Origin: Bidens hawaiensis
Lineage: Eukaryota > Streptophyta > Magnoliopsida > Asterales > Asteraceae
Reading direction: 5' to 3'
DNA: 64,000 nucleotides
Assembly (NCBI GenBank): GCA_021521415.1
Contig: JAIQDT010000187.1
Coordinates: 1,736,001-1,800,000, forward strand
Position 1 is the first letter of the stretch; every line of letters begins with the position of its first letter. Below are positions 47,671 to 59,703 of the stretch, one piece after another. The position numbers were made by a program, and so were the translations under genes. Below the pieces are notes generated by a model that saw nothing but the letters and a program-made list of their open reading frames with translations, did no database searches and was not told where the DNA came from.

Positions 47671-48082
47671 TGTTGGTGCATAGTGTCAGTAGTTCAGTAT
47701 CTTGTATTTTGTATGTGTCTGTAATCGTCTTAGATTGTTTGTTTTGGGTTTGAATATGGTTTTACACAAGTTAGCCTGTAATGTAGGCGAACTTGTAGTC
47801 AAGCGAAGTTATGACAACTTCGCCTAGTATGTTAGGCGAAGTTGTCGAGGTTATATAAACCTCAACTTCGGCTTGTTTTGTAGAAGTTTTTCCAGAATGT
47901 GTATTTGTGATTAGAGATCACGTGTTGAAGTGTTGCAATACAATCATGTTTATTAGTATTGTAACGTGTGTTTGTGTTTCGGTTCAACGTATAATATATA
48001 TTACGCTCGTATCGTATTACGTGGAAATTTCGCACCCTCGTGTTACGAGATACTCCTGTGTAGATCCGGCTGGGAACCTACA
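47671..48082 (+). repeat. Sirevirus 5' LTR
   Basis: 412 bp, TGTTGGTG...CCTACA. It contains GGCGAACTT, GCGAAGTT, and the inverted pair GACAACTTCGCC (47813-47824) / GGCGAAGTTGTC (47835-47846) immediately upstream of the TATA box. Confidence 0.95.
47813..47863 (+). promoter_or_regulatory. LTR core promoter with adjacent palindromes
   Basis: TTATATAAAC (47851-47860) is a good TATA box. It is the loop and inner stem of a second palindrome, GAGGTT-ATATA-AACCTC (47847-47863). A perfect 12-bp-arm hairpin with a 10-bp loop lies directly upstream (47813-47846). In the 3' LTR one arm has a C-to-T change (GACAACTTTGCC). Confidence 0.75.
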
Positions 48083-48084
48083 AT

Positions 48085-48096
48085 TGGTATCAAAGC
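48085..48096 (+). other. Sirevirus primer-binding site
   Basis: TGGTATCAAAGC starts two bases after the LTR end and matches the usual initiator-tRNA-Met site TGGTATCAGAGC at 11 of 12 positions. Confidence 0.9.
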
Positions 48097-48291
48097 TTTT
48101 GCTCGTGATTGTGTGGTTCGGGATTATCACATGGGTGTTAAGATCGTTCCGTTTGACTATTCACGGAACGAGTTTACGTTGAAATACCTAGTTTTTATGT
48201 CTTGCCCATCTCCCACCATCAAATATAACCCAATACACCTTCGCATACCTCACAATACGTCCAATTAAAACCTGCAAAAACTTGTGTTCAT

Positions 48292-48540
48292 CAGGCGAAG
48301 TTGCCGTCATCGTTCGTAAGGTTTAAGCGAAATTATAAGGTTTAAGCGAAGTTGAGTTAGAAGCGAAGTTAGGAGGAAGCGAAGTTAGGAGGAAGCGAAG
48401 TTAGGAGTAAGCGAAGTTAGGTTTAAGGGAAGTTATAGTGAGGCGAAGTTAAGAACAAGCGAAGTTGAGTGAGTGAAGTTGAGTCCAAGCGAAGTTATCA
48501 TCACAGCGAAGTTAACAAGCGAAGTTGTCATAACTTCGCT
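48292..48540 (+). repeat. GCGAAGTT word array in the Sirevirus leader
   Basis: Eleven exact GCGAAGTT copies plus near-copies (GCGAAATT, GGGAAGTT, GTGAAGTT) lie in about 250 bp, ending with one inverted copy (AACTTCGCT). Between 48344 and 48418 the spacing is a regular 16-17 bp with AGGAGGAA-type spacers. It lies between the primer-binding site and gag. Confidence 0.92.
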
Positions 48541-48603
48541 GTCTGGACACTGTTTAAAAAATTAAATACTTTCTTTGTTTTTCGCGTCGTGTTTCTTTCA
48601 ACT

Positions 48604-51239
48604 ATGACTTCATTAAACATTACAGAACTGGTAAAAATGGAGGTTGAATCTGGTTCAGCAACTAAAGCTCCAAAAATGCTTAAGGGTACTGATTTCGTTG
48701 CATGGAAAGATCGGTTTGAACAGTATGTGAAATATCAAGATGCTAAGATGTGGGTTTGCATTTAAGACGGATACATTCCACCAACATCCTTGTTTGAAGG
48801 TCGTGACCAAATTAAGAAGTACAGTAAGATGGAAGAGGAGGAAAAGAAAATGTATGAGGCAGAGAGTAAAGCTCATGCAGCAATAACAATGGCTTTTCCA
48901 CAAGAGATTCTTCATACCTTCAAGAAGTACAAAACTGCTAGAGAGCTATGGGAAGCCCTAGAAAATAGATATGAAGGTAATGTGGGAATACGTGCTTCCA
49001 AGACAAAGCTGCTAAAAACCCAATTCTCTGTATTCAAGTATTTGAAAAATGAATCACTTGACGATATCATAACAAGATATTATCACTTGATGACCGAACT
49101 CAGTAATTACTCCATTGAATACAAGGAAGAAGAGATAGTAGAAAAACTTCTTGATGCTCTTCCATCGAAATGGGAAATGTACACGGTTCTGATGAGAGAG
49201 GATAAAGACTTTGCCAATATTGATTTGGAAACAACGGTCAATAAGTTACGAAATTTTGAACTTAACATGGTTCGGAAGGAGACACCAACTGATCAGGTTC
49301 AGGATCTGGGAATGTATGGTGCGAAAGTCACTCCAAGTTCAAGTTCAAAATCAGAATCCTCTGCCTACTACTCAAAGGGAGAATCAAACTCAAACTCAAC
49401 TCGGGATGGTCATGTGATTCTCAATATGGATGGCGACGTATGTTTCGTAGCTGGAGGTTGTAATCCTTCAAAACCTCAAGCCACAACTGGAAATTTCTCG
49501 TCAAATGTTCTGAGCTACAACTACTTACAGATGCCCATGAGTGTTAAATCAGCTGAACAGCAGTTTGCTCTCTATGCATCCTTCATTGCATCTTATGAGA
49601 ACTACATCAAAGGTAAAATAGTCAACCCTGCAACATTGGATGAAGACTATGATCAGATTGATGCTGATGATTTGGAAGAGATTGACCTACAGTGGTAGAT
49701 GGCTATGATAGTAAGAAGGGTAAAGAGATTCATGAAGAAAACGGGTAGAAAGTTCGTTGGAGAAAGACCAGGGTTTGATAAATCAAAGGTTCGATGTTAC
49801 AACTGTCAACAGAATGGTCACTTTGCTAAGGAATGTACAAATGAGAGAGTCGAACGAAGTCAGAACAGGCCTGCACAACAGAATGGGGGTAGTAGTGAAA
49901 ATAGGGCTATGGTATCTAGACAGAATGGTGGATACAACTGGAATATACACGTTGAGGAAGTGTTCGAACAGGCTAATTTGGTAAACATCGAAACTGGAGG
50001 AAGTGAGAGGGAGACGGGAGAAAATCAAGCATATATGGCAGAAGTGAACGATCAGCTCTCTGAGGTAAGTTCTGAACTTCATTGTATAAAATGTGAAAAT
50101 CTGTCTGAACAATTGAAAACAATAACTGATCAGTTTGTTAGTTTGGACGCACAATTTAACACGTTTAAAGAAGATCATCACTATACTAGAACTAGAGAAA
50201 ACAGTTACTCGGTAAAAATAAAAGCTAGTGAAAAGGATATCAAAAGTATTAAAGCCAGTCTAGCTGATAAAATACAAGTAATTGATCTTAGTTATGAAGT
50301 GTTAGAAGAAAAAACCAAACTAATTGCTGAAAAAGATAAACAGATAGCTGATTACCAAGTAAAAGTGGTGGAACTAAACAGAAAAATTGAACAATTTAGA
50401 AATTCTTCAGCAATGCTTGATCACATCATAAGTGTTCAATGTTCCCCAATTAACAAAGGGGGAATTGGATTTTCTGAAGTTCCAACACCGTATAACAATA
50501 ACTATACTTATAATCCTAATAATCAGCAATCTGCTAATGTTGAGATTAGTCAGACAGTTCCAGTCAAAATTTTGACTAAAGAACCTGAAGTTAATAAGAG
50601 CGAAACGAGTAAGTCAATTTCTAAGGTTGAGATTTCTGTCCCTAGCTCTGTCTCATCAAATTCGGACAAGTCATCCGAATCGGGTGAGATAAAAGAAGAG
50701 GTAGTGTTAAACATGGGGAGGAATATAAGCCTGATGAAAAGAATTCTTCCCTAAACCCGTTTGTCCCACCATATGTTAGACAAATGGGTAGTAATGCAAC
50801 CTCAACATCTGCAACAACTGTTGAGACGAAAGTTGAACACAGAAGTTGTTTCAGATGCAATCAAGTAGGACACCTTATTGCTAATTGTCCTCTAAACCAG
50901 AGAAAATTTAGAGGTATGAGGCCTCCGAAAACTGAGATTAAAAGGAATATTAATTATGATACTGGTAAGAATGCGAACTCACCAAATTTCAGACATTGGA
51001 CTAATCCAAGATTTCAAAGAAATCGGTCTCATTTTTCCCCAGTTAACTACCAAACCAACAATTACAATTCAGTTAATTCACTAAGGTTTGGATGGCCTTA
51101 TAGTCAATCCTCGAGAAGGTTTTCTTTCAGAACTTACAGAAATCATCCTCAAACTGACTTTGGGCAACCAAAGTACTGGATGCCGGTCAACAGATTTAAT
51201 CGACCCAAGACCAGTAGGTCTTGGGTCCCTAGATTTTAA
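48604..51239 (+). pseudogene. Sirevirus gag
   Basis: ATG 48604 (MTSLNITELVKMEVESGS). The UBN2/gag-polypeptide-type region includes TARELWEALENRYEGN and YYHLMTELSNYSIEYKEEEI. Two CCHC knuckles are seen: [14 protein letters not shown] (about 49795) and CFRCNQVGHLIANC (about 50848), with a long coiled-coil stretch between them. Lesions are TAA at 48763-48765, TAG at 49696-49698 (probably a former CAG glutamine codon), a frameshift near 50712, and TAA at 51237-51239 before the protease. The last may be either the natural gag-pol boundary or a lesion. Confidence 0.88.
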
Positions 51240-54200
51240 TCTTTTTCTTTAATTGTGCAAGAACAGTCGAACAGGGCTGTAAACAATCTGTGGGTTGTGG
51301 ATAGTGGCTGTTCCCAGCACATGACTGGTAACAAGAATTTGTTACGTGACTGGAAACCTGTTCAAGGAGGAAGGGTTAGTTTCGCTGGAGAAAGTGGAGG
51401 TAGAATCAGTGGTATAGGAACAGTGACAAATGGAAGAATGAAGTTAGAAAAGGTGAATTTTGTAGAAGAGTTGAAGCATAACTTGTTGAGTGTATCTAAG
51501 ATTTGTGACAAAGAATATACGGTGCATTTTACTAAAAACGAGGCAATCGTCCTTTATCCTGGTTTCAAGATACCAGAGGCATGGGTGGTAATGAGAGCTC
51601 CAAGAGAAAAGAACACGTATGTAATGGATATGAGGTCAACTGAGATGACAACAGAAGAATCATGTCTTCTATCAAAGGCAACTGAGTCTGAGTCAGAGTT
51701 ATGGCATCCAAGAATGGGACATATACATCTTCGCAAAATGAATTACATTGTCAAGAATGGGCTGGTGCTTGGTGTTCCCTTGAAGAATTTTAACTTTGAA
51801 GATCAATGCTTGTCGTGCAAGAAGGGAAAGCAACACATAAAACCTCATCACTCCAAGAAGATTAACTCAATTGTTAGTACCCTAGACCTACTTCACATGG
51901 ATCTCTTTGGTCCCGTGAATGTAAAGAGTCTAGGTGGAACGTCATACTGCTTGGTTGTAACCGATGATTACTCTCGATACTCTTGGGTATACTTTCTGAA
52001 GGCAAAAGATGAGACAGTTCAGTTAGTAATTAACTTGATTACCAAGGTTGAAAATATTGTTGGGAGAAAGGTTAAGTACATCAGGAGTGATAATGGTATA
52101 GAGTTCAAGAAGTATCAGATGGAGATGTTCTGCTTACAGAAAGGGATAGAACATCAGTACAACGCCCCGTATACTCCGCAACAAAATGGGGTAGCTGAGG
52201 GGAAGAATAGAACGCTAATCGAAGGAGCCAGAACCATGCTGGCAGATGCTAAACTTCCCGTGGTGTTCTGGGCTGAAGCTGTTGCCACAGCCTGTTATAT
52301 CCTTAATCGTGTTTTAACTGTTAAAAGATTAAATAAAACCTGTTATGAACTCATGCATGGTAGAAAGCCAAACCTGAATGGTCTTGAACCTTTCGGGTCC
52401 CCATGTACGATATTAAAGACAAACTCAAAATTTAGTGAAAAAGCCGATGAAGGTATTTTAGTCGGATATGTTCTTGGGACACCCAACAGAAGAGTCTTTA
52501 ATTTATCGAACAACAAGGTTGAGGTGGTATGTAACACTGACATTACAAGTTACAAATCACCAAAGCCTAGCATGGGACCCGCTGAAGCTTTCGACTATGA
52601 TAAACTGTTCAAATATTTTAATATGCCTTACTTGGATTTTGCAGAAGTTGATGAGAAAATTGCTTCACAGATTCTGTATGACGAGGAGGCAAAATATTGT
52701 GCAACGTCCTCGATACGACGAAAGTCAACCTTCCTCGTCAAGTGCCGTTGATACTCCTAATGTCTCTACTGAAGAAGAATTCTACAATCCATTTCACTCT
52801 CAACATCAATCACCCATTGATGAACTCTCTTCGAATTTACAAAACAATCTGGAAGTCGGTCCGGTTAAGACTACTGGAATGCACAAAAATCACCCTTTGG
52901 AGAACGTGATAGGTAATCTGTCTGACGATGTTCAAACAAGAAGGAGTTTGGATGACACGGGTATCATAAATGAATGCTTGTACACCTGCTTCATCAGCCA
53001 GATTGAACCGAAGAATTATCAAATGGCTCTAAAGGATAGCTCGTGGGTCGAAGCCATGCAAGAAGAGTTAGCACAGTTCGAGAAGATGGAAGTATGGAAA
53101 TTAGTTGAAAAACCAAATAATGTAAATGCTATTGGTACAAAGTGGGTTTTTAAATGTAAGAGAGATGAGAAAGGGATAATCATACGGAACAAGGCAAGGC
53201 TGGTAGTAAAAGGGTTCAATCAGCAAGAAGGAATCGACTACAACGAAGTGTTTGCTCCTGTGGCAAGATTGGAGGCAATTCGTCTATTTTTGGCATTTGC
53301 TGCACACAAAGAGATGAAAGTGTTCAAGTTAGATGTGAAAAGTGCTTTCCTTAATGGAAAAGTCGATGAGGTGGTGTATGTTGAACAACCTCCGGGATTC
53401 CCTGACCCAGATTTTCCTGATCATGTGTACAAACTGAGTAAAGCTTTATATGGGCTGCATCAGGCCCCTCGTGCCTGGTACGCAACCTTGTCTGATTAAC
53501 TGCTTGAGAATGGGTTCGAAAGAGGAAAGATCGATAGCACGCTGTTTGTCAAGAAAACAGGGGGAGATTTTCTACTAGTTCAAGTCTATGTGGACGATAT
53601 CATTTTTGCTGCATCAAAAGTCACCATGTGTCAGGAATTTGAAGCAGTCATGAAAAAGAGGTTTGAAATGAGCGCCATGGGCGAATTAACTTTCTTTTTG
53701 GGATTGCAGGTAGATCAGAAGAAAGATGGGATGTTTATTCATCAAACAAAGTATGTCCATGACGTGGTCAAGCGCTTCAAGATGGAAGATAGCACCCCAT
53801 TTGATAATCCAGTTTGCATCAACCACAAACTAGGTGCTGATTCTAACAGTGATGAAGACGTTGATCCCACCCAATATCGAGCAATCATAGGTTCTTTAAT
53901 GTATTTAACTGCATCTAGACCTGATATTATGTTTGCAGTTTGTCTTTGTGCTCGTTTTCAGGCAAGCCCGAAGGAATCTCACATGAAGGGAGTAAAGAAA
54001 ATATTGCGGTATCTCAAAGGCAAGCCTAAGTTGGGATTGTGGTACACGAAAGGGGGAGAACTGGATTTGGTAGCTTACACAGATTCTGACTATGGAGGTT
54101 GCAATCAGAACATGAAGTCAACAACCGGTGGATGTCAGTTTATGGGAGGAAGATTGGTGTCGTGGCAGTGCAAGAAGCAGACCTCAGTAGCCATTTCCAC

Positions 54201-54540
54201 CTGTGAAGCAGAGTACATGGCAGCATTAAACTGCTGCTCCCAGGTTCTTTGGATACAACAGCAATTAAACTGATAGCATTACGGTCTGAATTTCACTCAA
54301 ACTCCTATTTGCATTGATAACACTGCTGCAATCTCAGTAACTAACAATCCCGTCAAACACAGAAAAACTAAACATATTGACATTCGTCATCATTTTATAC
54401 GGGATTGTGCTGAGAAGAAATTAATTGTGCTTGAAAAGGTTGATTCTTTGGATAATTTCGCCGATTTTTTTACTAAAGCGTTTGACCGATTCCGTTTTCA
54501 AAATCTTGTTGAGCTTAATGGGATGATCAATCCCGAGTAA
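51240..54540 (+). pseudogene. Sirevirus pol: protease, integrase, RT, RNase H
   Basis: Protease: LWVVDSGCSQHMTG (about 51290). GAG-pre-integrase: LWHPRMGHIHLRKMN...CLSCKKGKQH, the H-H-C-C finger. Integrase core: LHMDLFGPVN, IRSDNGIEFK and PQQNGVAEGKNRTL, so D-D-E is present. [27 protein letters not shown] and the catalytic VQVYVDDIIFA (about 53583). RNase H: AYTDSDYGG, STCEAEYMA and ICIDNTAA. The C-terminus FADFFTKAFDRF is typical of copia, with the stop at 54538-54540. Lesions are a frameshift near 52700, TAA at 53497-53499 inside RT and TGA at 54271-54273 inside RNase H. Catalytic residues are otherwise intact. Confidence 0.92.
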
Positions 54541-56337
54541 CCTTGTTTTCCGTTTTATTTAAAAAATAAATAAATAAATAAATAAATAAAAACATCACTA
54601 TCGCTTAAAATTATGTCGGTTGCTTAAGTTTGAAGGACATATCTTCGTATATGTTTGGTCCTTACTTGTACTAGTAGATTATGAGGATAGCCATTAACCA
54701 GATGACTGAAAATGACCGGGGCGGTTTATGTTGGGTTTTTATTCTTTCGCTGAAAAATAGTCGTTCATACTTAGTTAGAGGGACACATACTCGTATGTGG
54801 TTGGTCCAGCTGATCCATTGGATCTTCAGGATAGTCGTTTACCTGAAGACTTTGCCTTGATCGGGGCGATAGAATTTAAATTTTTTTTTGGGGAGATGAT
54901 ATAATTTTTCAAGTCAATAACTACATAAGAAGTTTCAATACAATGTTTAAAAGAAAATTGATCCAACCATGGAAAGTGATAGGAAAACTAATTCTGTGTG
55001 CTTAACTGGTGAAGTTAATAGGCCTAAAAGACTCTAGAACAGCCATTGTAAGTTATTGTAGCTTTTTATGGTGCGTAAAAGTAGAAGTGATACAAACTAA
55101 ATCTCCTCGATTTAATGTGGAGAATCATTCTGAGTTGTGCATGTCTCCATATACATCTTTCCGAATGATAGGCAGAAAAGTGATTACCCAGTCATACACG
55201 AGCCCGTGAGTGTTCTGATTCCCGAGAAGATGGTGTGTCAAGTATCTGCAGTGATCCAGATTCGGGACTTGTAGTCGTCTATTATTTGAAGCTGTATTAA
55301 TATGTTTATTCAAAAAAAAAAATGTCGTTAAGCCTTCTGAAGCTTATGTTGATTCAAATATCAATCAAGAGGCAAGAAAGAGAACGGGAAGAAGACTCTA
55401 ACGATCGATATGTACTTACTGTTTAATCAGACACTACGGGTCGAGGTCAACTCGGGGTGACTTGGGGAAAGCCAAATACGCTTTGAGAATAGATAGGAGT
55501 CATCACAATCTCTCATGTGATGTCCATCTAAATTTTGAGCTTAATTGAACCTAATCCGTATCACAGAAGCGATGAAAACCATACTAAGTTTTATACCTGC
55601 TTACAACCTGTTTCTTTATGTCATAATACCGCTGAACATGGATCTATGTGACAGCCACTTAATTAGTATGATTCCTGTTCGGATCTTTTCTAAAACATGC
55701 AGGTTCTCGTCAAGACTGAAATTTGATCCCGTTTATTTAATTACTAACATTTTCATTGCATATTTTGTTTTATGGTTTAAAACTTGGTTACTTGGTTCTT
55801 TGATCGTAAAGTTTAAATCTTTATCGGAGAATTTTAAAAGACTGTTGCATTTTGATCAAATTATAAGGGCCTGTTTTGTAAATAAAATAGGCGAAGTTAC
55901 TGGTAAAGTAAAAGGGCGAAGTTGTTCAGGGGCGAAGTTAAGGGTAAGCGAAGTATTTTCAACCCTATATAAGGTATCATCTTGGTCAAACACTTTACAA
56001 ATTTTCAACACCCAGCGAACTTATTTCACAAATAACCCTCGGCGAACTTAAAACTCGAATTGAACCTCATTATTATCTGTTTCCAATCCGTGTTAAAGGT
56101 GTGTTGGATCGGTATAACATGTAATTCATATTAATGGTGATAATCAGAGGTCTTGGTGATCCGATTTGTGACATCGTTTGTGCTAACCTTTAAACACTCG
56201 ATAAACTATTTGTTTTTACGATGTTTGTAACCCAATTGGTCCTCTAAGATCTCGATTAGACTATCCCTTCATGTTCGGTTTCTCAAATACTTCAAACTAA
56301 ACCTTGATAAGTTAATAATAATATGCCGCTTCAGATT
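54541..56337 (+). repeat. Post-pol non-coding region with paired stem-loops
   Basis: A diverged direct repeat (about 54631-54723 and 54779-54870, offset 148 bp) carries a hairpin in each copy: ACATATctTCGTATATGT-like in the first, perfect CACATAC-tc-GTATGTG in the second. Each is followed by TTGGTCC, a GGATAG(C/T)C block and (A/T)(C)CGGGGCG. A T9GGGGAGATGAT tract at 54881-54900 resembles a polypurine tract. From 55888 to 55956 GGCGAAGTT-type words occur three to four times. The rest (54960-55880) shows no coding sense. Confidence 0.7.
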
Positions 56338-56634
56338 CAGGCGAAGTTATGGTTTAGGCGAAGTTGTTCTCAACTTCGCCTTAGTTATAACTTCGCCTGT
56401 TCAAGATTACTTTAATCAGGTGTTCTGGTTTGTTCTCAGGCGAAGTTAGTGTTAGGCGAAGTTATACTCAACTTCTCCTTAGGTTTAACTTCGCCTGCTC
56501 AACCTTATATTATTTTACAAGTACTGGCTTGTTCTCAGGTGAAGTTAATGTTTAGGGCGAAGTTGTACTCAACTTCGCCATATGGCTAACTTCGCCTGCA
56601 CACTACATGTTACCATAACTTCGCTCATGGTAAT
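56338..56634 (+). repeat. Three 99-bp hairpin units made of GGCGAAGTT words
   Basis: Units start at 56338, 56437 and 56536, exactly 99 bp apart. Each reads CAGG(C/T)GAAGTT...GGCGAAGTT...AACTTC(G/T)CC...AACTTCGCCTG, i.e. two forward then two inverted copies, then an AT-rich spacer ending CTTGTTCT or GTTTGTTCT. Each unit can fold into a long stem. The array ends 60-90 bp upstream of the extra ORF start. Confidence 0.92.
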
Positions 56635-56692
56635 AGGCGACGTTATGATCTGCTACGTCGATGTCCTAACTTGGACCGTTTGTTGTGCAGAT

Positions 56693-59623
56693 ATGGCTGC
56701 TGTAGCAGGAGCTGGTGGTGCTGGTGGTGACGAAGGTGGTGACAACAACCGACAGTTCTTTCCGGGTCACAACATGTATATCACTCTGGATCTGGATTCT
56801 AGTGGTGTCGACGACTATCGCGAGATCATCTCCTTCCTCGTTCGCTCACGTATTTTTCACGCCATCACTACAACTCTCCCCATTTCTCTACCGAATATTG
56901 AAGATTTCTGGTGAACGGTAGAATATGACTGTAGAGTTGATCCTCCGGTTATGTGCGCTACAGTAAACAATCAGGTCGTACAGTTCTCGGCAAATCAAAT
57001 AAGGGTCGCGTTGCAGTTCGGGGCTGAAACTACAGATGATCCAACAGATTTTCCAGCTCCATTCAGAGATGGTGCGTTTCTACGCATGGGCTATTCGGGT
57101 CCATTGGGTGACACTCAAAGGAGAAAGGGATTTTTATTGGGTCAATGGCGTTTTCTGATGCACGTGATGATTGTGTGCATGTCGGGTCGTAAAGCTGGTA
57201 CTGACGGTATGGGGGCAACGATGCAATCTTCAATGACAGCACTGACTTACAACAAGCCCTACAGCTTTAGTCAGATGGTGTTTTATGAAATTGATCGTCA
57301 GAGATGTGCGGTCGCCAGGGAAAGATTTTTAATGTACCCGAGATTTTTACAGATGATTTTGAATCATGTAACACCTACGCTACCTCAACGACGTCCTATC
57401 CATTATGTTGAGAGTGTAAGTAAGAGGATCTTTGCGCAATTTAGGTCGTCAAGCGCTCGTAGCAAACCAGAGCTTTGTCCGCGGCACACTCCACTGTTTG
57501 GTTATTTGGTGAACCCTGCTTATATTGCTCCTCAAGGAGATGAATTTCGTGACCTGGCACCGCAAAAAGCTATTGTTCCTCAACCACCACCTGTGGTACA
57601 ACAAGCATTGCCTGCTGATCCTGTTGCAGCTCCGGAGGAACAGGTGGATCTTGAAGCTGCTTTTGGTGGCCAAGGGTTCTTTGATATGGAACAAATTGAT
57701 CCAGCTGCTGAGGTTCAAGCCCCAGTAGCTGAGGCTTCAGGTGTAAATGTTTCGATGGTAACTACGTCTGTAGCAGATTCTGAGAGAACCGACTCTGACT
57801 CCTCCGCTGATGATATTGCTAAAGCACAACAGATTCTGGTCAGACAAGAAAGAATACATGGAAAGAGAAAGAAAGACTCGGATGACAGTGAATCTGACTT
57901 CGAGGAGGAGTTAGACCAGTTGATACGACGATCGAAGAGGGTCAGAACTGGTGAGGGTTCGGGAGCTGGTGAAAGCTCACGGGTGGTTCGTTTCTCTCCA
58001 CCATCGTTATCTGGTATGACTATGGTTCCTGCTTCTGTGTTTATGACAGTACCGATAACCTCCAGTGTTCCCGTGGTGACAACGTCATCATCATTTGGTA
58101 TTCCACCAACCATGTTTCAGTTTTCGACTCCGGAGATTGTTTCCTTGCCACCTCCTACTGTTACTCCATCGGAGGTTGTTGTAAGATTTTTTGAGTCAAC
58201 GCTGGTTGCTACTGTGGGTTTATCTGTCACAATACCACCCGCGGTTACTATTCAGCCTGCTTCTGATACTCCAGCCAGTTTGGGAATACCTCCACCTTAT
58301 GCTCAAGACGTTTCTCACATGCGTTTTGATTTTGATGCTACCTTGTCTGATTCTGAAAGGATAGCTGCTCTTGAACGGGTGGTTGCTGAACAGTCAAGAA
58401 TCAATCTAATCCAGACTCAAGCTATCCAGCGCCTTGTTGCAGAAAATCAGATCCAATCGTCCCTCCTTGTTGAGCACGGTAAACTTTTTGATGCTTTAAA
58501 ACAGTTCTTAGCATCTCAGGGGGAGACGAGCTGCAAGGGCGACGAGTTGAGAAAAAAGAAGAGTCATGATAGAGACGATGATCCCAATGCATCGAAAGGT
58601 GCAGGTGGTGAGTTGCCAAGAACTGAACAAACTCTTGGGACTTCCACATCTCAGGGGGAGTCAACTGGTACAGCAGGTGGATCAGGTGGTGAAGACGTCG
58701 TGGTTGTGGATGATGAGGAAATGGTGGATGATGATGATGTGTTAACTACTGAGGAGATTGAAAAGATAGGAGAACAGATTGTGATTGATAGTGAGATTGA
58801 AGAGGGAGAGATTGTGGATGACAGTGTAGAACATGATATTCTAGACGTTGATAAGGTGAATGCGAGTCAAGATATGGATGTGTCAGATGAGTCTGAGTGG
58901 GAAGAGCAGCCGAGATGGAAAGAAGGCTACGCTCAGTGGTTTGTAAAGACAAAGAAGCCAGCGGTTCCAACCATGTTCAAAAAGAGTTACAATATCAAAG
59001 GGTTTGCTGAGTCGAAGAAGGGTATTATTTGTTGGCTGTATGATGAGCAGTTGAGGTTATTTTTGATTAAACGCTTTGATGGGATTCAGTACTTTAAGAG
59101 GATGTTGAGATCTCTTAATACTTTGCCTGAGTGTGAGGTGAAGGATTTGGCTAAACTGGGATTGATTAATAGGAGTGATGACAATATGGCCAGAATAATT
59201 GGGAAGATTGTGTGGAAAGAAAGTGTGAAAGAGAAGAAGTTTGAATTGTTAAATCCACAGAAAGGGAAGTTAGTTGAAGATAAGGAAAGGGGAATGCGAG
59301 CTGATGGTAAACCTTGGATGGTGATGAAATATAAGCCGGTTCGGTGTTTGAAAGAAGTGCCGATGAAGACAATGTCCAAGGATGTCTTAAAGAATCTCAA
59401 GTGGTGGTATGTTGATAGCCAAACAGCTGAAGCTGTTATGGAAGATGAAGACGAGAAGGAGATTCTGAGAGTGTATGATCCCATGCACTTGGTAAATTTG
59501 TCTCAAGCTGACTTGCAGGTGCTAAACGATAAGAAGATATTCTATATTCCTGCATGGAAAGATGAAGCCAAGAAGTACCAGAGGGTGGTCTCTGTCTGTG
59601 CAAGAGAGGGCGTTCATGCTTGA
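56693..59623 (+). pseudogene. Sirevirus envelope-position ORF, one nonsense codon
   Basis: This is 976 sense codons from ATG 56693 if the in-frame TGA at 56912-56914 is ignored; frame is otherwise open to 59623. It has a short Gly/Ala start (AAVAGAGGAGGDEGG), then an N-terminal domain with FLRMGYSG and FLMYPRFLQMILN. A long acidic, proline/serine-rich middle follows (about residues 220-650) with a basic cluster (RRSKRVRTGEG). A helical segment (ERIAALERVVAEQSRI) and a basic C-terminal domain ending near LKWWYVDSQTAEAV and YDPMHLVNLSQADL complete it. No signal peptide or convincing membrane span is visible, so position and not sequence suggests 'env'. A diverged homologue lies at 14832-17290. 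Function unknown. Confidence 0.8.
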
Positions 59624-59690
59624 AGACGGGTGACATGAGATTTTTGGGATTACTAGACACGAGAATGAAGATAGAGATATGAAGCTACTG

Positions 59691-59703
59691 CCAAGGGGGA
59701 GTC
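59691..59703 (+). other. Sirevirus polypurine tract
   Basis: CCAAGGGGGAGTC directly abuts the 3' LTR TGTTGG. It matches the purine tract of the truncated Sirevirus at 14808-14819. Confidence 0.9.

Noticed and set aside
47966..48268. ORFs of about 90-100 aa across the Sirevirus LTR and PBS
   Set aside because: The matching ORF in the 3' LTR is different in its second half; they are chance frames in the LTR.
49696..49698. TAG in Sirevirus gag as programmed stop readthrough (as described for SIRE1 env)
   Set aside because: It interrupts a conserved gag stretch well before the zinc knuckle, where relatives have sense codons; C-to-T decay is simpler. Stop suppression in SIRE1 concerns the pol-env junction, and here pol and the extra ORF are 2.1 kb apart with many stops.
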